Shown: in pieces, positions 8,538 to 16,852 of the stretch
How the letters are laid out: each line of letters begins with the position of its first letter
Position numbering within the stretch: position 1 is the stretch's first letter
Source: Nitrospira sp. SG-bin1
GTDB lineage: Bacteria > Nitrospirota > Nitrospiria > Nitrospirales > Nitrospiraceae
Assembly: GCA_002083365.1 (NCBI GenBank)
Contig: LVWS01000033.1
Span: forward strand, 186,001-250,000
Direction of reading: 5' to 3'
DNA: 64,000 nt
The notes under the pieces: model-generated
The model's database searches: none
What the model was told of the DNA's origin: nothing
What the model saw: only the letters and a program-made list of their open reading frames with translations
Translations under genes and position numbers: made by a program

Positions 8538-8813
8538 GTGGAATACGATCTTCCCAAGAAAGCCCTGGAGGCGCTGGCCGAAGGCGACCGTATCAAAGCC
8601 ATCGAACAGACTCAGCTGGAGAGAAACATGAGCCCGGAGGATGCGAGGGAGCTGGTGGCCGCGTTTATCCTCTCGCAGCCCTCTCTGCAATCCAAAATGA
8701 GATTGGTGGAAAACCGATCGGAGACACCATGGGGTCTCATGCGCTGGCTGATTCTGTTCCAAGCGATCGCGGTCGCCGTCGGGTACTTCCTCTTTTTCCG
8801 CGATCAATGGTGA
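8538..8813 (+). CDS. L7/L12 C-terminal-like tail-anchored protein, paralogue
   Basis: Ninety-one residues with GTG start behind GGAGGA at seven bases. The layout equals the protein at 6172: a bL12-CTD-like core (RIKAIEQTQLERNMSPEDAR, ELVAAFILSQPSLQSKM) and a single C-terminal membrane helix (WLILFQAIAVAVGYFLFF). The G-L-K-E-A-K signature is degenerate here (M-S-P-E-D-A). The last residues are FRDQW. Function unknown; the duplication within 2.4 kb suggests a lineage-specific family. Confidence 0.7.
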   Translation: MEYDLPKKALEALAEGDRIKAIEQTQLERNMSPEDARELVAAFILSQPSLQSKMRLVENRSETPWGLMRWLILFQAIAVAVGYFLFFRDQW

Positions 8814-8859
8814 TCCTTGACAGGCTTACTTCGGTTGCGAGAAACTGTGAACGCTCTTT

Positions 8860-9216
8860 ATGCGAAGACGAGCGCCTCTGCAATTCATTGCGATGGTGGT
8901 GGTGTTCACCTTCTGTCAGGTGATGGGGGCGATGTGTGTCTTGCCCGATCTCTCTGACGCAGATGAAACAGCCATTTTAGGGAAAGAAAGTACGGCCTGT
9001 CCGATGGACGGGACCATCATGTGCCCGCCGTCGCTCACCACGTCTCCTGAGCGTCAGATAAAGAACAGCCTGGTCGTGGTGGTTGATCCTGTTTTGTCTC
9101 TGGTCGGTCGCGCCGAAGTTCCCGCCGCCGTCTCTTTTGAGTTGATTGAATCGTGGAGCAACGCCTATTCCATTGTTCCCATCTCCATAAGCTCTTCCTC
9201 GGTTCTTCGAATCTGA
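8860..9216 (+). CDS. exported Cys-containing protein at head of Cus-like operon
   Basis: 118 residues with an N-terminal hydrophobic export signal (LQFIAMVVVFTFCQVMGAMC). The mature part has a Cys/Met-rich segment (ACPMDGTIMCPPS) that could bind soft metal ions such as Cu(I) or Ag(I). It precedes the TolC-like gene by 85 bases in the same direction, which suggests a periplasmic accessory or sensor role for the pump. Metal binding is inferred from residues and position; no named family recognised. Confidence 0.6.
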   Translation: MRRRAPLQFIAMVVVFTFCQVMGAMCVLPDLSDADETAILGKESTACPMDGTIMCPPSLTTSPERQIKNSLVVVVDPVLSLVGRAEVPAAVSFELIESWSNAYSIVPISISSSSVLRI

Positions 9217-9301
9217 TTCTACACCTCCAGTATCGTCGTCCCTCGCCTGGCTGCTGAAGCCGAGCGGCGGTGATGTCTTTTTTTATTGTCGGAGGTGGGT
9301 C

Positions 9302-10606
9302 ATGAAGCACGCTTCTATCCCTTGTTCATTCCCCCCAGCGCGGGCTGGGTGGCTGATCACGCTCATGCTACTGTCTTTACCGTGGTCGGTCGGCGCGGCC
9401 GACGAATTAGTCGAACGGCGCTTGGAACTTTCCAGTCTTATTCGAGAACTCGAAACCGTCAATCCCGAAATCAAGGCGGCCCGTCAACGTTGGGAAGCGG
9501 GCCAGGCGGCCGTGCCGCAAGCGCAGACCTTGCCGGATCCGCGACTTCAACTGGGATATCAACGCATGCCGATGGTGCCTCCCGTCGTGGAGGGAGTGAT
9601 GTACGGAATCGGCCAAGAAATCCCCTTTCCGGGCAAACTCAAGCTGAAGGGGGAAGTGGCGCAACGTGACGCCGAACGGATGGAGCAGGAATACAACGCC
9701 ACCCGCCTGAGATTGATTGCCGCGCTCAAGCAGGCCTATTACGACCTGCATTTTGTCCATAAGAGCATCGACATTGTAGAGAGGAACAAGGCGCTGCTGA
9801 CGCAGTTCGAGAAGACGGCCAAGGCTCGATACAGCGTGGGACAAGCAGCTCAACAGGATGTGTTCCGGGCCCAAGTCGAAATTTCACGCGTTCTGGATCG
9901 GCTGGCCGTCCTTGACCAGCGGAAGGAGAGCCTTCACGCAGCGATCAATCGGCTCCTGAATCGCCCGCCGGACGGTCCTTTGGGTACACCGGAAGAAGTG
10001 CACAGCACGATTCTGACCATCCCCCTCCATGAGCTCAACCAGCGGGCGAACGAATTCTCACCCGCGCTGCTCGCCACGGCGAAAAGCGTCGACCGCTCTG
10101 AACGGTCTGTCTCGCTGGCGAAGCGGCAATACTATCCTGATTTCGATGTGACTGCTCTGGGGATTCGCAATGACAAAATCAATGACAACGGTTACCAGGT
10201 GATGGTCGGCATCAAGATTCCGCTGTTTTATGAAACGAAACAGAAGCAAGGCGTACGAGAAGCTTTGGCAGGACTCGAAGGCGCCCGCGAAGACTTTGCC
10301 GCCGCCAGACAGGATCTTTTGTTTCAAGTCAAAGATGCCTTCGTTCAAGCCCAGCGAGCCGAGCGGCTGATCACGATTCTGCGCGACGCCATCATTCCCC
10401 AGGCGACGCTGGGCTTGCAGGCGGCTCAAGCGGGCTATGCCGTGGGGAAAGTGGATTTTCTGACGCTGCTGAACAGTCTCTTGACGCTACAGGACAGCCA
10501 ACTCGAATTGCACAGCGAGATCGTCAATCATGAGAAAGCACTGGCCCAGCTCGAGGCGGCCACCGGCGGACCGTTGGATGGATCGGAAAGGAAGCCGAAG
10601 TCATGA
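9302..10606 (+). CDS. TolC-family outer-membrane component of heavy-metal RND pump
   Basis: 434 residues: signal peptide ending near WSVGAAD, then two outer-membrane-efflux repeats (about 50-230 and 250-425), each a long helical hairpin with strand segments. Conserved opening features are NPEIKAARQRWEAG and LPDPRLQLGYQ, typical of CusC/CzcC-type channels. It forms the trimeric exit duct for the adaptor and RND pump encoded directly downstream. The ATG follows GGAGGTGGG; the stop overlaps the adaptor start (ATGA), so translation is coupled. Confidence 0.9.
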   Translation: MKHASIPCSFPPARAGWLITLMLLSLPWSVGAADELVERRLELSSLIRELETVNPEIKAARQRWEAGQAAVPQAQTLPDPRLQLGYQRMPMVPPVVEGVMYGIGQEIPFPGKLKLKGEVAQRDAERMEQEYNATRLRLIAALKQAYYDLHFVHKSIDIVERNKALLTQFEKTAKARYSVGQAAQQDVFRAQVEISRVLDRLAVLDQRKESLHAAINRLLNRPPDGPLGTPEEVHSTILTIPLHELNQRANEFSPALLATAKSVDRSERSVSLAKRQYYPDFDVTALGIRNDKINDNGYQVMVGIKIPLFYETKQKQGVREALAGLEGAREDFAAARQDLLFQVKDAFVQAQRAERLITILRDAIIPQATLGLQAAQAGYAVGKVDFLTLLNSLLTLQDSQLELHSEIVNHEKALAQLEAATGGPLDGSERKPKS

Positions 10607-11856
10607 GGCGCCGCGGTCCTATCCGAAAGGGTTCCTTCCTTCTTCTCGTGGGAGTCGGTTTGGCGTGGCTGACATCGCACCCCGCGATGCTGTTGCCGGC
10701 GGAGTCCAAACAGGACGAGATGGGCGGAATGGAAATGCCGGGGACGAAAAAGAAGGACGCGAGGAAACCGGCTCCGGCGAAACAATCCGTCGGAACCGAG
10801 TCCGCCCGTGAGCGGGAAAGCGTTCCCGGCATCGTGACCATCCCGCCGGAACGGCTGCAAACGATCGGGGTCAAGTACGGGCAAGTGACCCGCCGTCCAT
10901 TAGAGACGGCCATCCGAACCGTGGGGCGCGTGGCCGTGGATGAGCGCCGGCTCGCCAAGGTCACCATCAAATTTCACGGGTGGATCGAAGCGTTGTTCGT
11001 CAGCGCGCTCGGGGATCATGTCAAGAAAGGGCAGCGGCTGTTTACGATCTACAGCCCCGATCTGGTCGCAACCCAGGAGGAATACCTGTTGGCGCTCCAG
11101 GGCCGTAAACAGCTCGGCGAGAGCGAATTCCCGGATGTGGCCCGTAGCTCCCAGGAGCTGCTCGAAGCCACGCGGCATCGCTTGCATCTCTGGGATATTT
11201 CCGAGGAGCACATCCGCGACTTGGAGCGGACCAGGCAGGTGAGGAAGACCTTGCCGATTCATTCACCGATTGCCGGAACCGTGATTCGCAAGGAAGTCGT
11301 GCAAGGGGCCCATGTGGAGCCGGGTCAAGAGCTGTACACCATCGTGGACCTGTCTCGCGTCTGGATCTTGGCGGACATCTATGAATACGAACTCTCGTTT
11401 GTGAAGGCCGGACAAAAAGCGGCCGTCACCCTCTCCTATGATCCAAGCACCGTGCTGACCGGACAGGTGAGCTTCATTTATCCGACGTTGGACCCGAAGA
11501 CCCGCACGGCCAAGGTGCGGTTTGAGCTCGACAATGCCGACGAGAAACTGAAACCGGACATGTATGCCAACGTGGAGTTGCGGGTGAATTTGGGCACTCG
11601 TCTGTCCATCCCACAAGAAGCCATCATCGAGTCGGGCCAAAAGCAAGTCGTCTTTCTCCATCTGGGCGGCGGGAAGCTCGAGCCTCGCCTGATCAAAACC
11701 GGAGTCAAGGCCGGCGAGTGGTCTGAAGTGCTGACGGGGCTGAATGAAGGGGAGCACATCGTCACCTCGGCCAACTTCCTGATCGACAGCGAAAGCCGGC
11801 TGAAATCCGTCATCGAGAACATGGGCGGGATGCCCGGCATGAAGATGAACGAGTGA
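10603..11856 (+). CDS. cusB: CusB-like periplasmic adaptor of heavy-metal RND pump
   Basis: 417 residues, membrane-fusion-protein family, with N-terminal export signal, barrel-sandwich halves (GWIEALFVSALGDHVKKGQR and IAGTVIRKEVVQGAHVEPGQ) and a CusB-type YSPDLVATQEEYLLAL helix. Met-rich ends are visible: EMGGMEMPG near residue 45 and MGGMPGMKMNE at the C-terminus, matching the methionine clusters by which CusB-type adaptors handle Cu(I)/Ag(I). This argues for copper/silver rather than Zn/Cd/Co specificity. It links the outer-membrane channel to the RND pump six bases downstream. Confidence 0.85.
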   Translation: MRRRGPIRKGSFLLLVGVGLAWLTSHPAMLLPAESKQDEMGGMEMPGTKKKDARKPAPAKQSVGTESARERESVPGIVTIPPERLQTIGVKYGQVTRRPLETAIRTVGRVAVDERRLAKVTIKFHGWIEALFVSALGDHVKKGQRLFTIYSPDLVATQEEYLLALQGRKQLGESEFPDVARSSQELLEATRHRLHLWDISEEHIRDLERTRQVRKTLPIHSPIAGTVIRKEVVQGAHVEPGQELYTIVDLSRVWILADIYEYELSFVKAGQKAAVTLSYDPSTVLTGQVSFIYPTLDPKTRTAKVRFELDNADEKLKPDMYANVELRVNLGTRLSIPQEAIIESGQKQVVFLHLGGGKLEPRLIKTGVKAGEWSEVLTGLNEGEHIVTSANFLIDSESRLKSVIENMGGMPGMKMNE

Positions 11857-11862
11857 CCGATC

Positions 11863-14800
11863 ATGGTTGAATGGATCATCGAATACAGTGCAAGAAACCG
11901 TTTCATTGTCTTCTTGTTGGTCTTCTCGTTGTCCGCCGTGGGTCTCTGGGCCATGTGGCGGACGCCGATCGACGCACTACCCGATATTTCCGACACACAA
12001 GTCATCGTCTATACGACCTGGCAGGGCCGTTCGCCCGATCTCGTCGAAGACCAGATTACCTATCCCATCGTCACAGCGCTCTTGTCGGCCCCCAACGTCA
12101 CGGTCGTCCGTGGTTTCTCGGACTTCGGCTATTCCTACGTCTACATCCTGTTCAAAGACGGGACGGACATCTACTGGGCCCGCTCCCGAGTGCTGGAGCG
12201 TTTGAATCAACTATCCGGCCGCATGCCGGAAGGAGTCACGCCGCAGCTTGGCCCGGACGCGACCGGGGTCGGCTGGGTTTTTCAATACGCTTTGGTCGAC
12301 GAGTCGGGACAGCAAGATCTCGCCTCGCTGCGCAGCTTTCAAGATTGGTATCTCCAGTATTGGCTGCGGGCCGTCGAAGGCGTCGCCGAAGTCGCCAGCA
12401 TCGGTGGCTTTGTGCGGCAGTATCAAGTGAATCTCGATCCGACCAAAGTGTTGGCCTATGGGTTGTCGCTGCCCGCCATCGTCGAAACCATCCGTGAAAG
12501 CAACAACGATGTCGGCGGCCGGGTGGTGGAATTTTCCGGGATCGAATACGTCGTTCGAGGGCGTGGCTACTTAAAGAAGGTGGAAGACATCGAGAAAATC
12601 GCCGTCGGCGTCAACGAGAACGGCACACCGATTCTCTTACGCGACGTCGCGACCGTCCGGCTGGGGCCTGATATGCGGCGGGGCCTCGTGGAATTGAACG
12701 GCCAGGGTGAAGTCGCGGGCGGCATCGTGATCATGCGGTTCGGCGAGAACGCCCTGACCGTCATCGAACGAATCAAAGCGAAGCTCAAAGAGATCGAGCC
12801 TTCCATGCCGAAGGGCGTCAAGGTCGTCCCGGTCTATGACCGGAGCGACTTGATCCACGACTCGATCGCCACGGCCAATGAAAGTCTCCTGGAAGAATTG
12901 CTCGTGACCGGGGTGTTGATTATTGCGTTCTTACTCCATGTCCGTTCCGCCATCGTCCCGATCTTAACCCTGCCGATCGCGGTGCTGCTGGCCTTCATTC
13001 CCATGTACCTCATGGAAATCGGCATCAACATCATGTCGCTCGGCGGCATCATCGTCGCCATCGGCGACATGGTGGACGCGGCCATCGTCATGGTCGATAA
13101 CGCCCATAAGCGTCTGGAGGAGTGGGAGCGGGATGGGAGAGTCGGCGAGCGGCTTCAGGTCCTCATCGATTCGGCCAAGGAGGTTGGACCCCCCATCTTT
13201 GCCTCGGTCCTCGTGATCGCGATTTCATTCATCCCGGTCTTTGTGCTCGAAGCGCAAGAAGGCCGGATGTTCAAACCGCTTGCTTGGACCAACAACCTGG
13301 CCATCGCCATGTGCGCCGTGTTGGCCATCACCTTGGTCCCGGCCTGTCTTCCGACGTTCATTTGCGGCAAAATCTTTCCGGAACAAAAACATCCCGTCAG
13401 TCGTTCCCTTCAACGGCTCTATGCACCTGCCCTGCGCCTGGCTCTTCGCTACAGAAAGGCGGTCGTGGTCGGAGCCTTGGCGCTGATGGCCAGCGTCGTT
13501 CCGCTCTATCAAAAGATGGGCTCGGAATTCATGCCCCCGTTGTACGAAGGGACGATCCTCTACATGCCGACGACCTTGCCTGGTCTCTCCATCACGGAAG
13601 CCGGACGCATGTTGCAGATCATGGACCAGAAACTCCGTTCCTTTCCCGAAGTGGACCATGTGTTCGGCAAAGCCGGACGGGCGGAAACTTCCACCGATCC
13701 CGCGCCCTTCAGCATGATGGAAGTCGTCGTCGAACTGAAACCGAAAGACCGATGGCGGCCGGGGCTCAGTTATGAAGGCCTGGTGGATGAAATGGACCGG
13801 GCCATGCAATTCCCCGGCGTGACGAACGCCTGGACCATGCCGATCAAGGCCAGGATCGATATGCTCACCACCGGCGTCCGCACCCCGGTGGGCATCAAGA
13901 TCTTCGGACCGGACCTGAAGCAAATCGAACAACTCGGCGTGCATTTGGAGACGGTGCTCAAGGAAGTACCGGGCACCCGCAGCGCCTATGCGGAACGGGT
14001 ATCCGGCGGGTATTTCCTCGATTTCGACATCAATCGCGAGGAGATCGCCCGCTACGGGCTCAAACTCATGGACGTCGGCAGGATCATCGAATCGGCCATC
14101 GGCGGAGAGAACATCGCGACGACGATCGAAGGGCGGGAGCGCTACCCGATCAATGTGCGCTATCTGAGGGAATTGCGGGACGATCCACAGAAGCTGCAGC
14201 GAGTCATCGTGGACACGCCGACCGGCGCCCAAGTACCGCTGGCCCAACTCGCGACGCTGCGATTCGTCAACGGTCCTCCCATGATCCGTGATGAAAACGG
14301 CATGCTCGCAGGCTACGTCTTCCTCGATATGACGGGCCGTGATGTCGGGAGCTATGTGGATGATCTTAAGAAGGCCGTGGCGGAAAAGGTCCAGCTGCCG
14401 GCCGGCTATACCATCGTGTGGTCCGGTCAGTACGAATTCATGCAGCGGGTGAAGGAGCGGCTGAAGTTGGTCGTTCCGCTGACGCTCGTCATCATCTTCG
14501 TCACGTTCTACTTCTCGTTCGAGTCGGTGGCGAAGACCTTCATGGTGATGGTCGGAGTGCCGCTTTCATTGGTCGGAGCCGTCTGGTACCTCTCGATCCT
14601 CGACTACAACATGAGTATTGCCGTGTGGGTGGGACTGATCACGGTCGTGGGAACGGCGGCGGAAACCAGCGCGGTCATGCTGGCCTATTTGGATGAAGCT
14701 TGCGCGCGACGCAAGGCAGCAGGCGGACTTACCACCTTGCAAGACCTGATCGACACCGTTCAGCTTGGCGCGGTCGAACGTATCAGGCCCATGGCGATGA

Positions 14801-14997
14801 TCGGCTTTGTCGATGTCATCGGGTTGATTCCGGTCATGTGGGCCACGGGAACCGGCGCGGATGTGATGAAGCGCATCGCCGCGCCGCAAGTCGGCGGCGT
14901 GTTCTCGGCCATGATCCTGACCCTATTCGTCATTCCCCCCGTTTACGCAATGTGGCGGTGGAGGAAAGAGCGATCTGAAATGCACGCCCGTGCGTAG
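11863..14997 (+). CDS. cusA: CusA-like heavy-metal efflux RND transporter
   Basis: 1044 residues, the usual size for the HME-RND family; twelve membrane helices with two large periplasmic loops. It opens with VEWIIEYSARNRFIVFLLV, contains the family stretch TPIDALPDISDTQVIVYTTW, a helix-four proton-relay segment GDMVDAAIVMVDNAHK near residue 400, and the PIKARIDMLTTGVRTPVGIK segment near 660-680. The Met in RIDML corresponds to a copper/silver-binding Met of CusA. With the adaptor and channel it exports monovalent metal from periplasm or cytosol using the proton gradient. No dedicated sensor kinase pair is adjacent. Confidence 0.9.
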   Translation: MVEWIIEYSARNRFIVFLLVFSLSAVGLWAMWRTPIDALPDISDTQVIVYTTWQGRSPDLVEDQITYPIVTALLSAPNVTVVRGFSDFGYSYVYILFKDGTDIYWARSRVLERLNQLSGRMPEGVTPQLGPDATGVGWVFQYALVDESGQQDLASLRSFQDWYLQYWLRAVEGVAEVASIGGFVRQYQVNLDPTKVLAYGLSLPAIVETIRESNNDVGGRVVEFSGIEYVVRGRGYLKKVEDIEKIAVGVNENGTPILLRDVATVRLGPDMRRGLVELNGQGEVAGGIVIMRFGENALTVIERIKAKLKEIEPSMPKGVKVVPVYDRSDLIHDSIATANESLLEELLVTGVLIIAFLLHVRSAIVPILTLPIAVLLAFIPMYLMEIGINIMSLGGIIVAIGDMVDAAIVMVDNAHKRLEEWERDGRVGERLQVLIDSAKEVGPPIFASVLVIAISFIPVFVLEAQEGRMFKPLAWTNNLAIAMCAVLAITLVPACLPTFICGKIFPEQKHPVSRSLQRLYAPALRLALRYRKAVVVGALALMASVVPLYQKMGSEFMPPLYEGTILYMPTTLPGLSITEAGRMLQIMDQKLRSFPEVDHVFGKAGRAETSTDPAPFSMMEVVVELKPKDRWRPGLSYEGLVDEMDRAMQFPGVTNAWTMPIKARIDMLTTGVRTPVGIKIFGPDLKQIEQLGVHLETVLKEVPGTRSAYAERVSGGYFLDFDINREEIARYGLKLMDVGRIIESAIGGENIATTIEGRERYPINVRYLRELRDDPQKLQRVIVDTPTGAQVPLAQLATLRFVNGPPMIRDENGMLAGYVFLDMTGRDVGSYVDDLKKAVAEKVQLPAGYTIVWSGQYEFMQRVKERLKLVVPLTLVIIFVTFYFSFESVAKTFMVMVGVPLSLVGAVWYLSILDYNMSIAVWVGLITVVGTAAETSAVMLAYLDEACARRKAAGGLTTLQDLIDTVQLGAVERIRPMAMIGFVDVIGLIPVMWATGTGADVMKRIAAPQVGGVFSAMILTLFVIPPVYAMWRWRKERSEMHARA

Positions 14998-15018
14998 GGA
15001 GGTCGCAGGAATAGGGTG

Positions 15019-15471
15019 ATGTGTAACCACTTGCTCGATCAGCGGCTCATCGTTCTCTTCGGTCTTGCCGTGGCGGTCAACTATCCGTGGGAACGGGCTC
15101 AGTCCCGTCTCTATGTCCTGCCTAACGGGGCGGAGGTTGGGTGGTGGATGTGCGCGGCGGCGAGTGTTGCGGACGGCCTGATCGTTCTGCTGCTCTTCCA
15201 GATCGGCAAGCTGGTGACCGGGCAGCCTGACTGGTATCTCAAGCCGGGCGCGCGGGGGTATGCCGCCCTGCTGCTGTCTGGAGCGGTCGTCAGCACCGTG
15301 ATCGAGTGGAGCACGATCCATGTGGGGCAGTGGTGGGCCTACAGTCAGCGCATGCCCGTCGTGCCGCTGTTGAACATCGGGGTGGTTCCGCTGGCCCAGA
15401 TGCTGGTGCTGCCGCCGTTGATTTTCATTCTGCTGGCGTGGTGGCACCGCAAGAGGGGGAATAATGCATGA
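15019..15471 (+). CDS. small membrane protein after the RND pump
   Basis: About 150 residues with four predicted helices; Trp/Tyr-rich loops such as VIEWSTIHVGQWWAYSQR between the second and third. Either GTG 15016 or ATG 15019 can start it, behind GCAGGA. It follows the pump gene by about 20 bases and is probably in the same transcript. No named family recognised; proteins of this type seem to travel with metal pumps, but that is from memory. Confidence 0.65.
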   Translation: MCNHLLDQRLIVLFGLAVAVNYPWERAQSRLYVLPNGAEVGWWMCAAASVADGLIVLLLFQIGKLVTGQPDWYLKPGARGYAALLLSGAVVSTVIEWSTIHVGQWWAYSQRMPVVPLLNIGVVPLAQMLVLPPLIFILLAWWHRKRGNNA

Positions 15472-15657
15472 AAGATCCGGTCTATGGCTGATCGGGTCCA
15501 AGAGAGAGTCCGTTTCCTGACGCTGTCCGGCACGGTGTCGTGGTTGAGATCTGATTAAAGCGTCCTACCTTTCAGCCAAGACCTCGATGGACATTGGGAC
15601 CCGCTTTCACTATTTTGAAGTTTCGATGATCGGGAGATACGGCAAAAAGGACTGAGC

Positions 15658-16674
15658 ATGGTCGTGCCATCACTCCTCTTCATCGTCTCGGCAGGCGCGA
15701 TCGTCTTCGCCGGGACGAGGCTCTCGCATCATGGTGACCAGATCGCCGAGCTGACCGGCTTGGGACGATTATGGATCGGCGTCGTGTTGATGGCCGCCGC
15801 GACATCCCTGCCGGAAGTGTTGACCACGATGAGCGCGAGTTGGATCGAGGCTCCGGACCTCGCGGCCGGCAACCTCTTCGGCGCCGGCCTGAGCAATATG
15901 TTGACGCTCGGGCTCATCGATCTGTTGTATCGCCAGAAGCGCGTCTGGCGGCAGGCGGCCTTGGGACATACGTTGACGGCGGCGCTCGCCATGGTGTTGA
16001 CGGCCCTTGCGGCGTTCTTCGTGCTGTTGCGGATCGATGTGGTCCATCTCGGCGTGGGCCTGGAAAGCGCGATCCTGCTGATGCTGTACGTTTTGGGTAT
16101 GAGGCTGGTGTTCCGGCAAGAGGACATGGCTCGCCGCCAACTCGAGCGAAAAGCCGTCGTGGAGGGCTTCGTTGAGGCGCACCATGCCGACGTCAATCAC
16201 CGCGGTGAGCTCCGCCGTGCGGTCATCGGGTTCTTAATCGGCGCGCTCGTCCTGCTGATGGCGGCGCCGCTGTTGGCCTGGTCGGCCGAGCGGATCGCGG
16301 AGGAAAGCGGCATTACCGCCACGTTTATCGGAACGTCACTGGTTGCGATCACCACGTCGTTGCCCGAGTTGGTCGTGTCCATTTCCGCCGTCCGATTGGG
16401 CGCATTCGACTTGGCCGTCGGCAATCTGTTCGGGAGCAATGCGTTCAATATGGCGGCGTTCTTCTTCGCCGATCTCGCGTATCGGGAGGGAGGGCTCTTG
16501 AGTGCCGTGAGTTCAACGCATGCGCTGACGGCTTTGTGGTCGATCATCATGATGAACATCGGACTGATGGGAATCATTTACCGGGCGGAACGGCGGTTCA
16601 TGTTCATCGAACCGGATAGCTTGTTGATGATCGTGATCTATATTCTCGGGCTCTGGCTTCTCTTCAGGGGATGA
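15658..16674 (+). CDS. CaCA-family Na+/Ca2+ exchanger-type antiporter
   Basis: 338 residues with two inverted halves, each with an alpha-repeat. The first has AATSLPEVLTTMSAS and AAGNLFGAGLSNMLTLG; the second has ITTSLPELVVSISAVR and AVGNLFGSNAFNM. The S-L-P-E and G-N-(L)-F-G-(A/S) motifs with their acidic residues coordinate the cations in this family. It is an inner-membrane exchanger for Ca2+ or other cations. The first repeat has G-A-G-L-S-N instead of the canonical G-S-N, so specificity may differ. ATG follows AAGGA at six bases. Confidence 0.85.
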   Translation: MVVPSLLFIVSAGAIVFAGTRLSHHGDQIAELTGLGRLWIGVVLMAAATSLPEVLTTMSASWIEAPDLAAGNLFGAGLSNMLTLGLIDLLYRQKRVWRQAALGHTLTAALAMVLTALAAFFVLLRIDVVHLGVGLESAILLMLYVLGMRLVFRQEDMARRQLERKAVVEGFVEAHHADVNHRGELRRAVIGFLIGALVLLMAAPLLAWSAERIAEESGITATFIGTSLVAITTSLPELVVSISAVRLGAFDLAVGNLFGSNAFNMAAFFFADLAYREGGLLSAVSSTHALTALWSIIMMNIGLMGIIYRAERRFMFIEPDSLLMIVIYILGLWLLFRG

Positions 16675-16798
16675 CAAGACACACCTCGCAGCGTCCTTTT
16701 CCTTCGCCATTGTGTCGCAATACACCACCGTGGCCGCCTGCCGACGTGGCATAACGCTACAATGAACAACGTACAGTAACTGAAGTGTCTGATAGTCG

Positions 16799-16816
16799 CA
16801 TGCCATGCATGGCATG
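16799..16816. promoter_or_regulatory. 18-bp perfect palindrome upstream of P-type ATPase
   Basis: CATGCCATGCATGGCATG is its own reverse complement over 18 bases. It lies 36 bases before the chosen ATPase start (16853) and covers an upstream in-frame ATG at 16805, arguing that the latter is not used. The symmetry suggests a dimeric repressor or activator site; the regulator is unknown. Confidence 0.5.
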
Positions 16817-16852
16817 GGCCATGCTGCGCCTTGTTCTAGCGAAAGGGACGCG

